A stretch of DNA of 64,000 nt from Ceratotherium simum simum (lineage: Eukaryota > Chordata > Mammalia > Perissodactyla > Rhinocerotidae), in the NCBI RefSeq assembly GCF_000283155.1, contig NW_004454175.1:6172174-6236173 (forward strand), read 5' to 3'. The notes below the pieces were generated by a model. That model ran no database searches. It worked only from the letters and a program-made list of their open reading frames with translations, and was not told where the DNA came from. Positions 49,040 through 60,264 of the stretch are shown here, piece by piece. Each line of letters opens with the position of its first letter. Within the stretch, counting starts at the first letter, position 1. The position numbers and the translations under genes are program-made.

Positions 49040-49424
49040 CCCAAGTGGAGGCTCTAAGCGATCCGCGCCCGAAACACACCGCACACGAACGCAGAAAGGA
49101 TCGGTGCTGGATTCAAGCAACAACGACACTGTGTCGAGACAGCCCCAGGAACCTCACTAGGAAGCTATCTGTCCGCGCAGGCGGGAAGAGAGTTCAGCGT
49201 CGCCTCCCCACCGCTCGGACTCCTCCGCCCGACCGGCTCTCACTCCAACCCCGCGGGCCGGCGCGCGGCGGGAGGAGAGCCTCGCGCACCGCGGCGCTGC
49301 CCAGGGCCATATCAGCGAGCCCGTACCCACTCCTTGGCCCCTTTCACTTCCCACCCGGTCCGGCAACCCGCCACCCCCACTCTGGTTCGCTGCCTGCCGC
49401 GAGTCTACGGAGTTCGGTAATTAC

Positions 49425-49480
49425 CTGGAGCGCCACCGCACCGCCATTACACCGGAAGCACGTCACTTCCCCTTTCCGGG
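49425..49480 (-). other. CWC22: CWC22 exon 1, 5' untranslated; donor mapped, start approximate
   Basis: On the minus strand the sequence GGTGGCGCTCCAG is followed by a good donor, GTAATTAC, at 49424. It lies in the CpG-rich block and just downstream of YY1/ETS/CRE-like sites. It joins exon 2, which begins GTGACGCTTGC. The transcription start is not visible, so the upper limit is a guess. The exon contains an ATG (49447-49445) that would open an eight-codon uORF, closed by a TGA at the first bases of exon 2. Exon identity is inferred from promoter context and the donor, not from protein homology. Confidence 0.7.
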
Positions 49481-49658
49481 CCCGGCAGTAGGAGGAAGGC
49501 GGAACGTGAAATACATAAAAACCTGACGCTAAATTGGCTTTGATACATTATCTTATTAATTTATTTTTAAATACCATATCGTAATACCAGATTCATAGCA
49601 GTCGATCCGTCCACACTTTCTCCTTTCCAAGACGGCGACGAAAGATAAGTCGATACGA

Positions 49659-49677
49659 ACTACAGAGTCCAGCATGC
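49659..49677 (+). promoter_or_regulatory. ZNF143/SBS-like motif
   Basis: ACTACAGAGTCCAGCATGC is a near match to the long ZNF143/THAP11-associated motif of the form ACTACAnnTCCCAGCATGC. It sits about 200 bp upstream of the inferred CWC22 start in the same CpG block. Confidence 0.6.
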
Positions 49678-49741
49678 ACCGACTGTGAGGACGGAGATGA
49701 CGTAAGCAGTTGTAGTTGTAGGCTGAGAACGCCGCAATGTA

Positions 49742-49757
49742 CCTCGGGAATTGTAGT
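49742..49757 (-). promoter_or_regulatory. second ZNF143/SBS-like motif, opposite orientation
   Basis: Read on the minus strand it gives ACTACAATTCCCGAGG, matching the conserved left half of the ZNF143 motif. It faces the motif 65 bp away. A CRE-like TGACGTAA lies between them at 49698-49705. Confidence 0.55.
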
Positions 49758-49800
49758 TCTTCTGGACAAGCGGCGGAGCGTGTATCCAGGCGGCTCGCCG

Positions 49801-50649
49801 GAAACCTGGTAGTGATTAGCGTTTAACGCAATTTACTTTAATCTAAAACTACTTCTCTATAGTTTGCAAGAAAGTAGACCTTAGTAGTCACTTTTCCTTA
49901 AAAATTTTAGGAAGAACAGACACCTTTTTCGGACTTTTTACAATAGTTAGACCAAGAATCTATATAAGCAAAAATGTTACCGAAGGTGAAGTGCCTACTA
50001 ATTTCGGAGATTTCAAGCACAAGTGCATGAATGGGAGAATATTGGAGTGAAGTAATGACGAGACGCTAATTCTGTAGAGATGATGATGCCTGTTTTAGGT
50101 TAAGATCCAGCTGGCGAGACATCATGAGGATAAGGAGATTGCCTGACTGGCTTGGAAATAGCAGTCTGTACTGAGATCAGAGTTAATCAATGAAAGTGTT
50201 TTCTTAAGCTTTAGTTTTCAATAGTAACAAAACCTAAAATTTATACTACTTGTTACTGTTTTGGGAACTATTTTCTCCTAAAACAACTGTATCTTTATGT
50301 TCCCCAACCTTGTATACACCAGGCCTGGTTTCTCCAAACACTTCTCTATTACAATTTTAGGGTGCTGGTGCTACCAACCTTTTCCTAGTGACAGAAGAGT
50401 GTAATGATTACAGATAAAGACACTGGAGCTGGACTACTTTTTAACTTGGGAATCTATGACGTACTCATGGACGATTGACCTCTGGCAGGTTACTTCACAC
50501 TGTGTGCTCATTTCTTGATCTGTTCTATAGGAATAGACACTGCATAGATTGCAGTTGTACCAATACAGGGCACAGGAGGTGAATCTGGTAAACATTTGTA
50601 TGCATATCTGAAAAATGCACAATACCACCTCTACAATTATCAATAGAAA
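49801..50649. other. intergenic sequence upstream of CWC22
   Basis: No gene, motif cluster or repeat recognised. Confidence 0.4.
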
Positions 50650-51300
50650 TAAAGTTAGAGGACCTAGAGGAGCTGGATGTTGCTGGAAAAGATGAGGTTT
50701 GCCATTTGGGACCTCCAGAAAGCAAACAGTGAGCTAGAGCTAAGACAGTAAAAAGGTGAAAGGAAAAGGGAGGAAACTGGATGGGCTAGGAGTAGCTCTA
50801 GAGCAAAGATGAAGAGTCTCATACTGAGATAAAATAGCTAGGCCCTTGTAACATGGCCTTGCTCAGTCATTAGCTAGAACCTTCCCAAGAAGAGTGTGGC
50901 CTTGACTCAAAAGCTGAAGTGGACTTGAAAGTGTTAACAGTTGAAGGTTGTCACCTAACCACACTCCTCACAGCTGGGCAAACAGCCTGTTGATGAAGAG
51001 GTATCTGAGCAGCACATCTGTGTGTTTGTCACAGTGGACCCCTTGTACCATGTAGATCCACTGTCTGTACTCATTCAGGGTTCCGGTGGCCTCTCTTCCT
51101 GAAGAGAAACTTAGAAGAGAGAAGTTAGTGGGACAAACTACAGTCCCCATCTTTGCAGTTGGTCCTGAACCACAACTGCATTCATTGCCTCTCTCTACTA
51201 TTCATTCTGAATTCCCCTCACTCTCAGCTACCACCTCTGCTGGTCTTCATAATTAAACTGGTGGTGTGAAAACCTTAATTCCTGAAAATTTGAGCCCCTA
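50650..51300 (-). mobile_element. ERV-L-like provirus, 3' LTR (approximate limits)
   Basis: It shares a collinear set of blocks with 55,512-56,085: GTGAAAGGAAAAGG, then CTTGTAACATGGCCTTGCTC versus TTTGTAGCATGTCTTGCTTG, then ACTCAAAAGCTGAAGTGGAC versus ACTCAAAAGCTCAGACCAAC, then CTTCATAATTAAAC versus TTTCATTATTAAAC. The divergence is high, so the insertion is old. Confidence 0.5.
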
Positions 51301-54300
51301 GTAATAATCTCCTTTTCAGGCAGGTGTTGCTGCACTTGTCCGTTTACAGTCACTGTTGAGTAAGGGAGAGGTGCCCAAGTGGATCATTCAAGTACCACAT
51401 ATATTCTTATTTGCTATCATTTTGTAACATCAAGCCTACCTTCTGATGATTAGAGTTAGCTTATCCTGCCAAGATGTTGACTCCTCTTCTTGTCTGCTCG
51501 TCCCTGAACTCAAGAAGTCCTGAATGCCCAGGCAGCAGATAAAGTTAGCTCAGTAGGACCCTTGCTGTGTCCCCTAGCAAGAATATACCATTTCAGGAGA
51601 CTAGGATCTCTAATTCCACAAAGCTCAGATTTGCAGGAATGGGAAATGCTATGTGCCCCAATAGGTTGTTGGGAATGATGGTAAATGATGCTATTCCTGT
51701 TTTACCCCATTTTTTCCTGGACCCATGTGTTGTTCCTATTGGGGACCCTGAGCCGTATCAAGGTCTACTGCATCCTGGGGAACAGCACCTCATCCTAGCG
51801 GAGTATTGTGTCATAGCAAGTGCTTGAACTTCACCCTCAGCAGGCCATTCCAGTGCTCTCTTAGGCCACCGGCCTCTGGGACATGCAGCATGTGGTACAA
51901 CCAGTGGAACTCATGGTCATGGGCGCCCTCCTGCACCACCTTTGCTGTGAAGTGATTTCCCTGATTGGATGTTATACCGTGTTGTATTCCGTGCCTGTGG
52001 ATCAGGCATTGTGTAAGTCCCCAGATAGTGGTGCTGGATGGAGACTGGCGGGTATAAAATGCAAATACATACCCAAAATAAGTAATCTATTCCCATTGAT
52101 GGAACTGTTGCCCCTTCCAGGGTGGAAAGGTCCCAATGTAGTCAACTTGCCACCAAATAGCAACTTGATCTCCTAAAGGAGTGATGACGTATTGGGAGCT
52201 CAACATTGGTCTCTCTTGCTGTCAGGTTGAATTTTCAGATGAGGCAGTAGGTAGGCCAGCTGTGGTAAGTGGGCTCCATGCTGATGGACCCATGCACAGA
52301 CTCCATTTTTGTCAGCATGGCCACTTTTTTCATTTGTCCATTGTGCCAGCACTGGGGTGGCCACTAACAAAGACAGGCTAACGTCAGCTAGCTGAGTGAT
52401 TTGGTCTACGTAGTTGTTTAGTGCTTCTTTCATAATGTATACTTTCTGGTGGACACTGATGTGTGATAAAAAGATCTTCACACTTTTTGCCCACACTGAT
52501 ATGTGCATCTGCATTCCTCTAACCCTCTAAGACCTCCTTGTCTGCAATCTCTTTCTTTTCAGACACCTGACTAACCAGCCAGGCTATTGCCATTGCCTGT
52601 TAGCTGGTTTATATTCTAAAGTTAGGCCACTTTTCCTTCCACACAAAGTGGATGACCACAGTTTTGGGCACCGCCCAAAACTCTGCCCATTAGAAAGCTT
52701 GTCCCTCTCCTCTGTCTTCATGGCTGTTCCTGAGTGAGGCTTTGATGTAGCTGCTGTCCAGTTTCAGCTTTCATCCACGTTCTTAGCCAACCCATCTGTA
52801 AACTAAGCTTGGCCATTTTTCTTCCTTCAGCTTGTTGTTTGAGACCCCACCCCTTACTACGGCCATCAGTGTGAGCTGAGAGAGGGGTATTGATGAAACT
52901 GTGATGGGTGACATCAAGGTCTGCACTATCTGCTCATGTAGATTATTTGTACCCTCTGGTCTTCTTTGTGCTTCATCCCAAATGTAATATTTTCATTTTA
53001 CGATGAATTGTGACTGGGCCCCCTCCGAAGTTATGACATGGTAGGTTCAACGAGACACATTTCATTTTGTATCACTTAGTGTCCCCATGGTCAAGCATTC
53101 TCTCCTTACCAGGAGGATGCCAAGAGCTGTTTTTCAAAAGTTGTGCAACCTTGATCCAGCACCCCAGGAGCCTGAGCTGTAATTCTCCTTCTAAGACTTC
53201 TATAAACTCCATACTGCATCTTCTTCCAAAACTGACACCTCTAACACCATAGGATCTGCTGGATCCATTAGCCCAAGTGTCAAGCAAGGCTGCTTGCGCC
53301 ACACTCAGACCTGCTGCAGAGCCCTTTGTTGTGCCAGGTGGCAAAGCTGGCAGCTTTTTATGTCATCTGGTATATGGGCCAGAAATATATTCCTAGGTGT
53401 GGAGTATATTGCTTACAGAACCCAAGGCAGCCTCCAAGGCACTGTGCTTTCTTCTTTCTTTTCGGGGATGCAAGAGGCAGCAATTTGTCTTTTACTTTGA
53501 AGAGGATGCTCTAGCACTCCCTAGAACACTGGGCCCTTAAAACCTTTAATGAAGGGACATGTCTCTGATCCTTCATAGGGTTCATTTCCCACTCTCTGGA
53601 GGACAAACCTCCAGCATGCTAGCCACCTCTTGCTCAACCACCTCTCACTCAACCTCATGCATGATGTCATTGGTATAATGGATCTATATGATGTTCTACA
53701 GAATTTCCAGATGATCTAGATCTCTTTGGACTATATTATGAAAGAGATAGAAGAGTTAACATAGTCCTGGGGCAAAAGTGTCAATGCCTATTGTTGTCAG
53801 TTTATTTCATGTGGATGTTAACAATTTCTAATTGTCTTTCTTGACTGGATAGAAAAGAATGCATTCTCCAAATCAGTGGTCACATACCAAGCACTTGAGG
53901 CCATATTATCCTGCTTTAGGAATAATACTATCCTTGGCATGGAAGCTGTAATTGGGGCTGCTACTTGGTTGAACTTGCAGTAGCCTGCAATCATTCTGCT
54001 AATTCGCTTTCTGCAGAAGCCAGACTGTCAAATTAAATGGAGATGTGATGGGAAGTATTACTCCTACATCCTTTATGTCCTTAAGGGTATCATTAATCTC
54101 CACCATTTCCCTGGCATTGTGATATTGTTTTAGATTTACTCTCTCAGCCAGGAGGAGTTTCAAAGACATCTGCTTGGCCTTCCCCCACTATGATAGCTCT
54201 TACTCCATGGGCCAAGGTACTCCATCTGTGAAGTCAGATCCAATTATACACTTGGGACTGGGTAAATGACCACTGAGTTGATCTGTGAACCCAGTGGACC

Positions 54301-55490
54301 CATTGTGAGCCAGACTCTGGCCGTAACTCTGTTTCTTTATTACCTGGCCTCCATATGCCTCCATTCCAATAGGAGAGACATGATGTTGTTTCAGATCTTC
54401 AAGTATCAGTCTCAGCTGTGACCCTGTATCTAATAGTCCTCAAAATATGTGGTTACTCCTCTTTCTCCAGTGTACAGTCATTCAGATAAGTGTAAGTGAG
54501 TCCCTTTGGGGAAGGACCAGGGGAATCGTTACAATCCGTGCTTGACATGGTGTTGCAGGGTGCTTCTTCCTGAGACCCAGCTGAATCTTTAGTCACTGGT
54601 TTGAAAACTGGTACAGGTCCAGGAACTGGGCAAGAGATTGTGACTTTTTATTGGAGCAACCGCTCTCAGCTTCCTGCTCATTCATTCTTTCTTTTAATTA
54701 TGTATGTTAAGCAACACTCTCATTGGTTGCCCATATATTTTGCCCTAGTGACACCATGTTCTATTAACCATTGTCACAACTCCCTTTTAGCTGCTGCTCC
54801 AACATTCTGGTCACTATGATAATTGTGATCCCCTAGCTTCTGAGGGTTGAGTTTTGCCTCAGCCTCTATTGCTTCGAGGCCCCAGTATTCTCACTGCTAT
54901 TAATGAGCCAAGTTCCATGGCAGCCTCTCCTATAGTCAGCCCTGACCTATAAAGAGGAGCCAGCACTGGACATCTTTGTGATGCTGGTGCCCCTCTTACT
55001 AGCACATTCCTGTTGGCCTTGGGGAATGATATGTCCTCTGGGGCCTCCTCTGGAAAATAATTTTCTGGTAGGTTTTGTGTCCTCCATAATATATTCACTC
55101 CAGCATGTCCACTTTCCTGGCCTTTTTATTTCCTTTCTCCAGGATCAGCTATGGCAGTTCAGGCATTTCATTTTCCTCAGCATGAAGCATCACTTTCTCC
55201 AGGTGTCTAGTAGTCACCCTAGCAGCAAATTTGCTCCACCCACTTGGATCCTTTCCAGAGTGTTTGATCCTATATTCCCAGAGAGCGCCCCAAAGTTGGT
55301 GAACTCTTCCTAGCTAGTACTATGTTCCAGTGCTCTCTACCAGTGAAAAGTTTTAGTAATTGCACTGCCATATTGTGCCAAGGACTAATTTTACCCCATA
55401 TACCACCTGGAATGGGATGGGTATATGAATCCTTCAACAGTCAGGCAGTGAGAGATCCAGTCTCAAAATCCCAACTTACCATTTGCTTTT
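51301..55490 (-). pseudogene. ERV-L-like internal region, decayed pol
   Basis: Minus-strand remnants in retroviral order, running from high to low coordinates. A reverse transcriptase block at about 53,880-53,840 reads D-L-E-N-A-F-F-S-I and soon meets a stop. The catalytic motif at about 53,680-53,661 reads Y-T-N-D, so the first catalytic Asp is changed. An RNase H/integrase-like junction lies at 52,514-52,200, with His residues of the integrase zinc finger. In the following frame a Cys is present, but the position expected for its partner is a TGA. Stops and frameshifts are frequent; it cannot encode a functional enzyme. No env was recognised. Class assignment (III, ERV-L) rests on the pol similarity and the tRNA-Leu primer site. 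Confidence 0.7.
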
Positions 55491-55510
55491 TGGGGTCATT
55501 CCTGGTACCG
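55491..55510 (-). other. primer binding site, tRNA-Leu type
   Basis: On the minus strand, one base after the LTR end, CGGTACCAGGAATGACCCCA nearly matches the complement of the 3' end of a tRNA-Leu (TGGTACCAGG and so on). tRNA-Leu priming is typical of ERV-L elements. Confidence 0.65.
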
Positions 55511-55511
55511 C

Positions 55512-56090
55512 TGTGTTAGTTGGGTCCTCTGAGAAGTGGACGCTGAGTTGGAGACAGGAGTATAAACGGTTTATGGGGAGTAACACCTGTGAAAGGAAAA
55601 GGCAGGAAGCAAGGTTGAGCAGGAAGCAAGGTTGAGCAGGAAGAGTGAACAGCCCACGATGCAGATCTGACAAAAGTCTCTGAAAGCCCAACAGAGAGGT
55701 CCAGAGTGAGGATGACCTATTAGAAGACTCTTGGCTGAAAGTCTATGCCTTTGTAGCATGTCTTGCTTGGTCATTGACTGGGGCCACCCCATGGAGAGCA
55801 TGACCTGCACTCAAAAGCTCAGACCAACCTGAAGGAGTTAATAGCTGACGGCCACAAGTGCTTTCTTGAAGAGAGATCTGAACATCTGAAGGGTGCGTTT
55901 CTATATCTGCCACAGTAAGTACTGGCACTGGAGAGATGCTAGAAATAATTAGATTTGATTGGTATGCCATTCTGATATTATTGGTACTGTAATAAATTGA
56001 CCACAGAAATTTAGTTTCATTATTAAACAGGTTTCTGTTTCTCTCTGAAGTTTGCCTGAGGCTCTAGTTTAGGCAACGGGCTAGTGATTG
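55512..56090 (-). mobile_element. ERV-L-like provirus, 5' LTR
   Basis: The minus-strand LTR ends CTAACACA exactly at 55512, one base from the primer site. Includes a small tandem duplication of AAGGTTGAGCAGGAAG at about 55,610-55,640. The outer end is approximate. Confidence 0.6.
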
Positions 56091-57303
56091 TGTCTTCAAC
56101 AAAAAAACAGTCTCAGAGCCCTATGGATAAGACTGCACTAGGTACTCTGTGCTATGAGTATTTCAAAGAACACCATCTTGGGTATAATCTTCCAAAGTAA
56201 CATTGCTTAGGAAACTTTTAGACTGTACCAGTAGACCAAGTCACGATTTCCAGGACTCTTTTCTGTCCAAAAGCAGACGTACTTCATCAAGGCTAACTGC
56301 TTGATCCAAGGCCTAGTGAAATAAGAATTAATTACAGTGGACTTAATAAACTAATGAGGGAAATTTTAATATGGTCATTTATTCAGAATATTTTTGGCAT
56401 TATTTTACTGTTCTATTTTTCAAAGATATATGAGAGAACCCTTTCTTTTTCTTCTGAAGCTGCTTCAGATCTTCAATTTAGTGGACTCTGCCTTTGGGAT
56501 CTGATTCTCATTGACACCTAAGAATTGAGAACATATATTTTTACTGAGTCTTCTTATTTTCAAAGCAATATAACTTTTTATCAATAAGAATATTTCCTCC
56601 TTTTTTACTAGGGTATAATTGGACAAATCAATTGTGCAACAAGGTCCTACCTGAAGTGTCGCATTTCAGAATAATTCTCATTTAATCATGTATCAACAAG
56701 GGTTGACTTTATATGTGGAGACCAGCTCATGAATGACACTAGCTGTTGACTTTAGCTGTGAAGACCAGCCAGCTGAGTAAAGACTATTGCCTTGGAGATC
56801 AGAGGATCTGGGAACACTGCATTGATTTAAGGGTCCTCACTAATCCCTTTTCCTATAAAGCCCAGATGCCATCTTGGAGAGGAGGTGAGGTAGGATGGAT
56901 CTGGCATGCTAGAAGATTTACTTAAATGCTTGAGCATTACTTAGGTGTTTTTTTTTTCAGGGGAGAAGGGCAGTACTAACCTGCGCTATATCTTAAAATG
57001 TATAAGGACTGTTAAGGTTGTCACTTTGCCAAAAAAGGCTGCTACTGGTATTTTGCAGAAGAAGGAGGTAGGGATGAGGAGGGGGCAAGGGGTGCTAAGT
57101 GTCTGCAGAGCTCTAGGAAGAACTGTCCCACCCAGCATGCCACTTGAGATATCATGAGAAATACAGAAAGGGGTTGTTTGAATCATACTATCCATTTGCA
57201 TTTAGAGGAGTGGCTTAACAGTTTTGTTGTTTTTCTTCCTACAACCCAGTGGGTAGGACTCTGGAGGAAGATATAGTTTAAATCAAATAAAGAATTACTT
57301 TTG
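56091..57303. other. intergenic, unassigned
   Basis: No gene seen. The sequences GTTGACTTTATATGTGGAGACCAGC and GTTGACTTTAGCTGTGAAGACCAGC at about 56,702 and 56,746 form a diverged direct repeat of about 25 bases, separated by about 20 bases. Confidence 0.4.
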
Positions 57304-57561
57304 GAGCCAGCCCTGATGCCCTAGTACTTTAAGTTCTACGTGCTCTGCTTCAGCAGCGTGGGTTCAGTTCCCGGGCATGGACCACACCACTCGTCTGTCA
57401 GTTTCCATGCTGTGGCAGCGGCTCATGTAGAAGAACTAGAAGGAATTACAACCAGAAGATACAACTGTGTACTGGGGCTTTGGGGAGGGAAAAAGAAAAA
57501 GAGGAGAAGATTGGCAACAGATGTTAGCTCAGGGCGAATCTTTCCCAGGAAAAAAAAAAAA
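57304..57561 (+). mobile_element. ERE-related SINE with target site duplication
   Basis: Diverged head AGCCAGCCCTGATGCCCTAG, a GGGTTCAGTTCCCGGG B-box region, a TGTGTACTGGGGC segment, then GATGTTAGCTCAGGGCGAATC and poly-A. Flanked by AAAGAATTACTTTTG (57289-57303) and AAAGAATTAATTTTG (57562-57576). Confidence 0.88.
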
Positions 57562-57576
57562 AAAGAATTAATTTTG

Positions 57577-58634
57577 CTTTCCGTATCCAGTTTATGATGT
57601 GGTTGGCCTGTGACAGCTATACTTAAAAATATAGTTAATCCAAATGCAAAGTAATTATAGCCATATTTTTAAAAGCTAGAAGTATAGATTCCTGGAAGAA
57701 ACAAAAGATATTCTTTAATTGATTTGCTTTAAGATATGTTTTTCTCCTGGGTGCCTAAGTCTCAGATGATCATGTTAGTCACACTGAAAAGCTAAAGCTT
57801 TGACCCACTGTTGTGTGACTCAATTCATATCATATTTTGAACATTTTAATGAGCCTCCAGGGTTTATGTAACCCACATGTAATAACTTAAAAGTGCTCTT
57901 GGAACTATTTCTGACAGTTTCTATGAAAACGCTTTAATTGGAGTAGCCAACAGCTTTTAACCACCACCAGGAATGTTTTGATATGGGAGGTGGGTGGGAA
58001 CAAAAACAAAAAATCTACTGAAGAAGAGGGTTCTCTTGCACCCCCCAAGCCCACCCCCACCTGTGTTTATCTTTCTGATGATATTTCCAGAAAGCTCTTC
58101 TTTTCAGACAAGTGTTCAAGTGTCCAGAAGGCAAATGATGCCTTTTTCTGTAAGTGAAAGCAGAAGCAGGAGAAAACACTTGACAGGAGACAGAAGGTGG
58201 CGATGAAGAGGAAAATGGGGTCTAAGAGTAGAGAAGAGCAAAAAAGGAGCATAAAAGCAGTGAAAAAAGAGAAAGTAGAGAAACGGAGAGAAATACATGA
58301 AATGGTAACAAAAATGGATATTTATGAGTCATAACCCAAAAGGAATTATCAATAATTGACCTTGTGGTACAAGCAAGAGGACAGGGAATCTTCTTTTAGT
58401 AGAAGAGATGGAGTTGATGATGGCGTGTGCTGTGTGCTCGAATCTCAGAACTACCTGGGCCATTGGGAAGCAGGATGGAGCACACTAGGCCTGGCTGCAA
58501 ATGGTGCCCTCAGTGAGAGAAGCTGAGAGAACCAATCCCGAGTCCTAGGGAGCAGTAGAGCATGCTGGCTAAAACATCATGTCCAGAGCCAGATCATCCG
58601 GGTTTAAATTTACCAGCTGTATTATTTGTTGTCA
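57577..58634. other. intergenic, unassigned
   Basis: A purine-rich stretch at about 58,150-58,310. No gene or named repeat. Confidence 0.35.
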
Positions 58635-59110
58635 CATACCAAATTACTGTAAAGCTTAGTACTTAAAACAACATTTATTATCTCACGTTTTCCACGAGTC
58701 GGGAATCTGGTGCAGCTTAGTCAGGTCCTCTGGCTCAGGGTCTCTCACAAGGCTGCAGTCAAGGTGTCAGCCAGGGCTTCAGGCATGTCAAGACCCAACT
58801 GGGAGAGGATCTGCTTCTAGGCTCATTTGCCTGGTTGTTGGCAGGCCTTAGGTCCTTGCTGGCTGTTGGCTGGAGATATCAATTCCTTGCCAGTGGTGTG
58901 GACCTCTCCCCAGGGCAGGCTGGCTTCCATCAGAGTGAACAAGTGAGAAAGGGTGAGAGAGGACACAGCCTAATCTCAAAAGTGACATCTCACTACTTTT
59001 GCCATATTCCTTTTGTTGAATCAAGTCACTAGGATCAGCCCACACTCAGGGGGAGGGGATGACCCAAGGTTGTGAATACCAGGAGGTCATCTCAGAGGCT
59101 GCTTTATCAC
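58635..59110 (+). repeat. ancient interspersed repeat (LTR-like), family not assigned
   Basis: Contains ACTTAAAACAACATTTATTA followed by TCTCACAAGGCTGCAGTCAA, GGTCATCTCAGAGGCTGC and similar blocks known from a dispersed mammalian repeat. I cannot name the family with confidence. Confidence 0.5.
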
Positions 59111-60264
59111 ACCACCTAGGTAACCCAATCTACCAAGCCTCAGTTTCCTTCACTCTAAATTGAGGATAAATAATAGCATTTCCAACATTAAACAATACAA
59201 TAAACAACATTAGAGTTGTTTAAGGATGAACTAAGATGTTGTATGTAAAATGCTGAACATGGGGCCTTACACAGAACAATATTTTTGAAATGTTGACCAT
59301 TTTTTCCTCCCAGGTATTTCCTTTTCCTTTCCCCCAGGCAAGCAGTGGGTTTCCTTCGCTCATTCCTCAGGAGAGAGATGTGGCAGAATAAGAAGAAGCC
59401 TGCTGGTCTTCCTGGTTTGGTTTCTAATAGCCTAGATCCATATGGAAACAGAAAGAAGTGAAGACCAAATATATGGGCAAAACAGTGGGGAAAGAGCAGG
59501 TCCCAGAAGGAAGAGTGGAGTGAGCTTTCTCCTGCTTAAATCAGGCATAATATATTAAAAAGTTCTTTGTTTTCTAATTCTTTTGAATAAGCAATTTGGT
59601 GAAAATTATGGACATTTGAATAAGAAATGCAGTGAAGGAAAATGGCCAGACTATATTATGAAGAGGGAAGGTCTCTACAGTCTCATTTAGTCCTGGAGCA
59701 TGTGGTCTGTAATCCTGGGGTTAAGTAGAATGACAGTAACCTGAAAAAGCAGTAATGCAGATTTCACTGCGTGAAGATGAGGATTATATTGAGTTAAAAT
59801 TTGATACCACTTGGTAGTATTTTAAAAGTCATATATCCATAGTCAGCAAATTAGTTAACATTATCTTATACTGCAAATATTGTATTATACCCTGAAAGCT
59901 TTGCTAGGAAAACTGCTGACTGTTTGGATGGCTTAAGAGTCAGTGTTGGGACAGTATTGGAAAATTAAGGAATAAAAGAAATAAAGGCCATTTCTCATGT
60001 TTATGTGTCTGATGAGTAACTAGGAATTATTACTAAGCACAGGCCATGGTAAGAGGCATGATGAGGAATATGAAGTTTAGAATGTTGTTCCTTCCTGTCA
60101 AATTTTCTATGTAGTTGAGAGTTTTTGTGAAAGCTGATTTTCTTTTTCTATCTAGTTGAGAGCTTCTGTGAAAGGCCTGATTTGACATAATGTCTTTTGT
60201 CAGGTTTCCCCCTTGATTTCTGAAAATCCACAGGTCCTTGTTCCACAAACCTGTCCCAAGAGAC
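59111..60264. other. intergenic, MIR-like piece then unassigned
   Basis: At about 59,135-59,270, GCCTCAGTTTCCTTCACTCT is a MIR core relic. At 60,105-60,180 there is a diverged tandem of TATGTAGTTGAGAGTTTTTGTGAAAG-like units. Otherwise nothing. Confidence 0.4.

Larger units (their letters stand above)
49040..49800. other. CpG island
   Basis: CpG-dense sequence (for example 49190-49310 and 49610-49800) in an otherwise AT-rich window with few CpG. It covers the inferred first exon, the start of intron 1 and the upstream region. The open frames reading through it on both strands have no recognisable protein content and are a product of the base composition. Confidence 0.8.
49425..49800 (-). promoter_or_regulatory. 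CWC22: CWC22 CpG promoter with YY1, ETS, CRE and ZNF143-like sites
   Basis: The block from about 49,040 to 49,800 is far richer in G+C and CpG than its flanks. Next to the inferred start are a YY1-like AATGGCGG (minus, 49448-49441), ETS-like CCGGAAG (+, 49452-49458) and CTTTCCGG (49472-49479), and a CRE-like TGACGTGC (minus, around 49465-49458). No TATA box is seen. This is the usual layout of a broad housekeeping promoter, which suits a splicing factor. A divergent transcript to the right is possible but nothing coding is visible there. Confidence 0.7.

Noticed and set aside
49045..49491. 148-codon plus-strand frame and its minus-strand partner over the CpG island
   Set aside because: Arg/Pro/Ala-rich translation typical of GC-rich noncoding DNA; it runs antisense over exon 1 with no domain.
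52200..52514. 104-codon minus-strand frame as a host gene
   Set aside because: It is a piece of the decayed ERV-L-like pol (RNase H/integrase junction) and lies within a run of other pol remnants.
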